NCBI GenBank assembly: GCA_002868945.1
Contig: PKTX01000004.1
Coordinates: forward strand, 127,425 to 190,795
Length of the DNA stretch: 63,371 bases
Source of the DNA: Desulfobulbaceae bacterium
GTDB lineage: Bacteria > Desulfobacterota > Desulfobulbia > Desulfobulbales > SURF-16
Direction of reading: 5' to 3'
In this document: positions 60,104 to 63,371 of the stretch, piece after piece
Position numbering within the stretch: position 1 is the stretch's first letter
Layout of the letters: every line of letters starts with the position of its first letter
Program-made: the position numbers and the translations under genes
The notes under the pieces: generated by a model
The model's input: only the letters and a program-made list of their open reading frames with translations
Told to the model about the DNA's origin: nothing
The model's database searches: none

Positions 60104-61411
60104 ATGAATAGAAGTTTTTCTATCCTCTCCCTGCTCCGTTGGCAACGCCGATCAGGACTCGCTTTCGCCACACTCCTCTTATGCCTGCTGCCTAACATCG
60201 TCATGGGGCGAGAAAATCTGGTGAGCGGCAGCCTAACACTGCGCCAGGAGTATGACTCCAACCAGGATCTCACCGAGACCGATCGGCGCGACGCCTGGCT
60301 CACCACCCTGTTGCCCGGTGTGGAATGGAGCTCCCGCGGCCCTCGTGACCAGTGGCTCCTCAAATACCAGGCCGGCCTCAAAAAAAACCATGAGTCCGGC
60401 GAGAACAAGCTGGACCACGACCTGCTGCTGCAGGCCTACAAACAGTTCTCATCACGCTGGCAGGCAGGGCTGACAAATCGTTTCTATCATTCCGATGATC
60501 CCGACTACGGCGGTACAGCCATTGAAGATGTGGAGGAGCCCATCTCGGACCGCCAAACCAGGGGCCGCTTCCGAACCAACAACCTGGGGGTGAACACGAC
60601 CTATCAATATGGCCACGACAGCAACCTGGGCATGGGCTACAACAATGTCTTTCTCAAAAGCAGCGGCACGGACCGCGATGACTTTGTGCGCCACAACCCC
60701 TATCTGGACCTGGCACATCAGTTTAACAAGAACTGGCGGACAGAGGTCGGCTACGCCTTTATCCGGGGCCAATTTGACGAAAGCGACGACCTGAAAACCC
60801 ACCAGGGCAGCCTGCGCCTTCTCCTCCGGGCCACTCCCCACAGTCAACTCTTTGTCGACTACACCATTAACGAGACCCGTTACCAGGGGCTGAGCACAGA
60901 CTACCTGCTGCATACGGGCAACACCGGCACCATAACCGACCTGGGCCCCCATACGACCCTGGAGGCCAATGTCGGCCTGACCGCGGTGGAGCGCCGGGGC
61001 CTGGACAACCTGAGCACCTTTTCCTATGCCGCGGACCTTGTCCACCTGTTAGAGCAGGGCCGGCTCAGCTTCGGCGGCCAGGGGGGTATTGATGAAATGC
61101 AGTTTTCCAGCAACGGCGATTCCCTTGTCCGCTACTGGCAGGTGGAAGGCAGCGCCAGCCGCCAACTGATGCAAGGAGTGCATGCCGACCTTGCCCTGGC
61201 CGTGCGCCACAATAAATATATCGATCGGCCCACCACAGAGCTGGAAAAAATCTACCAGTCAAACCTCGGCTTGACATACACTTTTGCACGATGGTACCAG
61301 GTTTCGCTTCGCTATCTTTTCAAGCAACTGGACGGTGAAAGTGATAATGACTATGATCGCCACCACATCTTCCTGGAGCTCCGCCTGAACAGGGACCTGT
61401 TTAACTGGTAA
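60104..61411 (+). CDS. Outer-membrane beta-barrel protein of the exopolysaccharide locus
   Basis: 435 aa with a signal peptide (about 1-35). The mature protein has alternating beta-strand patterns (LVSGSLTLRQEYDSNQDLTE, LLKYQAGLKKNHESGE, SQLFVDYTINETRYQGLSTD) and ends in an aromatic residue, as barrels do (LFNW). It resembles the BBP2_2/TIGR03016 group linked to polysaccharide export with Wza- and Wzz-like genes. It may be the outer-membrane pore or a barrel partner. Confidence 0.78.
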   Translation: MNRSFSILSLLRWQRRSGLAFATLLLCLLPNIVMGRENLVSGSLTLRQEYDSNQDLTETDRRDAWLTTLLPGVEWSSRGPRDQWLLKYQAGLKKNHESGENKLDHDLLLQAYKQFSSRWQAGLTNRFYHSDDPDYGGTAIEDVEEPISDRQTRGRFRTNNLGVNTTYQYGHDSNLGMGYNNVFLKSSGTDRDDFVRHNPYLDLAHQFNKNWRTEVGYAFIRGQFDESDDLKTHQGSLRLLLRATPHSQLFVDYTINETRYQGLSTDYLLHTGNTGTITDLGPHTTLEANVGLTAVERRGLDNLSTFSYAADLVHLLEQGRLSFGGQGGIDEMQFSSNGDSLVRYWQVEGSASRQLMQGVHADLALAVRHNKYIDRPTTELEKIYQSNLGLTYTFARWYQVSLRYLFKQLDGESDNDYDRHHIFLELRLNRDLFNW

Positions 61412-61432
61412 AAAAGGGGACACAACGCAACC

Positions 61433-62986
61433 ATGACCAGCGAGCAACAACAGCTCAAAAAAATATTCAAATTCGCCTCACGTAATCTGCGGCTTATCCT
61501 GATCCTGCTGCTCTGCGTCACGGCTGCGGGGCTGGCCCTCTACTTGCAGAGCCCCAAGGTCTATCAGGCCACGGCCCTGATCATGTACCAGCAGCAACAG
61601 ATCAACCCCACCCGCCTGTCGCCGGACGTAGAGACCGAACTGCAGGAGATGGTCAACACCGTGGGTCAGCAGGTCGCCAGCCGCGCCAATCTGGAAGACA
61701 TCATCCTCTCCCACAACCTCTACCCTGACATGCGCAAACAACTGCCCATGGAAGACGTGGTGGTTGCCATGCGGCGCCAGATCACCTTTGAACCCCAACG
61801 GCGCGCCAACATCTTCCAGGTTTCCTTTTCAGGTGACTCGCCCGGTCAAATCTCCCGGGTGGCCAATACCCTGGCCTCCAAGTTTATCGAAGAAAACATC
61901 CGCTTTCGCGAACAGCGGGTAACGGAGACCTCCGCCTATATTAAGGATGAACTGGCCATCGCCAAAGCGGCACTGGACGAGCAGGAAAAGGGCATGCGAG
62001 ACTACAAGCTCCGTTATTACAACGAGATGCCCGCCCAGCGAGACGCCAACATTGCCCGGCTCAACACCTTGCAGACCCAGGACCAGAGCATCCAGAACAA
62101 CCTCCAGGATCTTAAAAGAACCAAACTACTCGTTCAGGAACAGATCAGCCTGCGCAAGGATATTCTGACACGCTTCTCCGAGGGCAAAATTGAGGCGCTT
62201 GGCGACAGCCAGGGCCTCTCCGAGCCAGCTCGTCTCCGTCAGGAGCTGGAAACGCTCCGGAGCCGATACACAGACAGCCATCCTGATGTCAAACGGCTGC
62301 AAAACCGGCTGCAAAAACTCCTTGAGACGGAAAACCAGGAGGGCAACACACCTGAACAGGCAATTCCACCTTCGGCCGCACAAGGCCCCCTGGACAGCCA
62401 GCTCGCCCAGCTTGAGCTGCAACTCAAAGAGATCGACATCAGTGTTGCCCGACTGCTCAGGGAACAGGAGGTCGTACGCCAACAGATGGAGCGGCTCCAG
62501 GGCTGGGTGGAAGCAGCGCCGATCCGGGAGGCGGAATGGGCCGCCCTCACCAGGGATTACGGCCAGCTGCAACAACATTATGAAGACCTGGTAACCCGCA
62601 ACCTGGAGGCTGAATCGGCAGAGCTGCTTGAACGCCGTCAGCGAGGCAGTCAGTTCAAGATCATTGAACCGGCCCTGCCGCCGAGCAAACCCTTCAAGCC
62701 TAATTTCCGTAAAATCATGCTCCTGGCCGTGGCCCTGGGCCTGGGCCTGGGCGTTGGCTTGTCCTACGCCCAGGAATTTATGGACAGCTCCTTCAAAGAC
62801 ATAAATGATCTGGAAGAGTATCTCGGCCTGCCGGTAACCTGCGCCCTGCCGCTACTGCCCACCGCCAGGGAAAAAAAGGCGCACCGCCTGCGCACCATAG
62901 GCTGGACCATTGTTCTGACTGTCGGCTTTCTGACCTTGCTCGTCGGCATAGTGATATTATGGATTAAAGGAATAATTGTTTTTTAA
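61433..62986 (+). CDS. Wzz-type polysaccharide chain-length determinant
   Basis: 517 aa inner-membrane protein. The N-terminal helix (LRLILILLLCVTAAGLALYL) is followed by a long coiled-coil periplasmic region (AIAKAALDEQEKGMRDYKLR; LLEDQ-type heptads), the GNVR-like segment PALPPSKPFKPNFRKIML and a second helix. A third hydrophobic segment lies at the C-terminus (TIVLTVGFLTLLVGIVILWI). It lacks the kinase domain of BY-kinase fusions. A tyrosine kinase is often the next gene, but the window ends first. Confidence 0.9.
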   Translation: MTSEQQQLKKIFKFASRNLRLILILLLCVTAAGLALYLQSPKVYQATALIMYQQQQINPTRLSPDVETELQEMVNTVGQQVASRANLEDIILSHNLYPDMRKQLPMEDVVVAMRRQITFEPQRRANIFQVSFSGDSPGQISRVANTLASKFIEENIRFREQRVTETSAYIKDELAIAKAALDEQEKGMRDYKLRYYNEMPAQRDANIARLNTLQTQDQSIQNNLQDLKRTKLLVQEQISLRKDILTRFSEGKIEALGDSQGLSEPARLRQELETLRSRYTDSHPDVKRLQNRLQKLLETENQEGNTPEQAIPPSAAQGPLDSQLAQLELQLKEIDISVARLLREQEVVRQQMERLQGWVEAAPIREAEWAALTRDYGQLQQHYEDLVTRNLEAESAELLERRQRGSQFKIIEPALPPSKPFKPNFRKIMLLAVALGLGLGVGLSYAQEFMDSSFKDINDLEEYLGLPVTCALPLLPTAREKKAHRLRTIGWTIVLTVGFLTLLVGIVILWIKGIIVF

Positions 62987-63371
62987 GACTTCCGAAGAAT
63001 GAGGGGCCGGGGTGAGGAGTGAGAAATTAGGCGTGAGGAATGAGGTGGCGTCATTGCGAGTGGAGCGAAGCAATCCAGGAAGGTTGTCCTCCCTCGGTGC
63101 CTCACCATGTCTCCTGGACTGCCGCGTCCCTCCGCTCCTCGCAGTGACAGAGGGAGGGGTAAGATACAAGGTGCAAGGTGCAAGGGGCAAGGTTTCAGGG
63201 CCACGGGCGAGGGTTGAGTGGTGTGTAAGCTGCAAGGCCATGTCAGCAGCTTATGTTTTTTTCACCCTCATCCCGACCTTCTCCCTCAAGGGAGAAGGGG
63301 ATTAAGGATGCTCAGGTTGATGGTGTTGAAATGCAAGTTGCAAGGGAATCTGCCGGAATTAAAGATGCTGG
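62987..63371. other. Window end: intergenic with a REP-like inverted repeat
   Basis: 63050-63148 begins GTCATTGCGAGTGGAGCGAA and ends with the imperfect inverse CTCCGCTCCTCGCAGTGAC, a REP/MITE type widespread in bacteria. Direct GTGCAAGG-like repeats follow at about 63160-63193. I see no gene in the remaining bases. Confidence 0.6.
63050..63148 (+). repeat. REP-like element with imperfect inverted ends
   Basis: About 99 bp. TCATTGCGAG at one end and CTCGCAGTGA at the other pair imperfectly. CAATCCAGGA and TCCTGGACTG extend the stem. Similar sequences are scattered through many bacterial genomes. Confidence 0.65.

Overview
The window looks like chromosomal DNA of a sulfate/sulfur-metabolising anaerobe of the Desulfobacterota, probably near Desulfobulbales. 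The evidence is a moderately GC-rich, gene-dense layout, an octaheme tetrathionate-reductase-type cytochrome c, several sigma-54 activators with matching -24/-12 promoters, an NrpR-type nitrogen repressor beside gdhA, a YedF selenium-metabolism protein and a probable selenocysteine protein. The placement is inferred from gene content only; no rRNA or other phylogenetic marker is present. I see no CRISPR array, tRNA, rRNA, prophage or transposase gene.

Layout: 0-6.3 kb holds yedF, a YbdG-like MscS channel, a membrane-anchored Ser/Thr kinase, a MetH-MetF fusion and a small conserved protein. 6.3-10.2 kb is a divergent pair, the octaheme cytochrome and its PAS/sigma-54 activator, sharing a promoter region with a sigma-54 promoter and GTTAAC-type repeats. 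10.2-16 kb is a nitrogen block: a RecA/KaiC-like plus PPDK_N fusion, gdhA, and divergent nrpR, with three TCGGC/GCCGA dyads between gdhA and nrpR. 16-31 kb carries an SLC13 permease, a hybrid sensor kinase with a small membrane paralogue of its sensor domain, a CLC transporter, a ZraSR-like sigma-54 two-component set with periplasmic proteins, a YjdF-like membrane protein and a PilZ-PAS-PAS protein with a crippled AAA+ domain. 31-40 kb has a metallo-hydrolase, an M48 lipoprotein interrupted in frame by a repeat, umuDC, a charged-tail lipoprotein, a degenerate amidohydrolase, a Na/Pi cotransporter and a 73-codon TusA-like selenoprotein candidate. 40-46.5 kb is a tetR-regulated RND efflux operon. 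46.8-50 kb has trxA, trxB and bamD. 49.8-53.4 kb has a ferredoxin, queH, a NifA-like activator and a small conserved protein. 54-58 kb has a heptosyltransferase, an SGNH hydrolase and glgX. 59.4-63 kb is the start of an exopolysaccharide locus (Wza-like, outer-membrane barrel, Wzz-like) that probably continues beyond the window.

Small non-autonomous repeats shape the intergenic regions. R1 has GTGYCTGTCCAGAAAT ends and 6-bp target duplications. R2 has CAGCCCGTTGAAAAA ends, and one copy is inserted in frame in a gene. R3 and R4 are further families. The most interesting signals are (1) the unannotated selenocysteine TusA-like gene with a bSECIS-like hairpin, (2) the sigma-54/activator circuit of the octaheme cytochrome, (3) the NrpR dyads on gdhA/nrpR with a probably leaderless nrpR mRNA, (4) a PilZ-linked enhancer-binding protein lacking GAFTGA, the Walker B glutamate and a DNA-binding domain, and (5) repeat insertions that preserve stop codons or reading frame.
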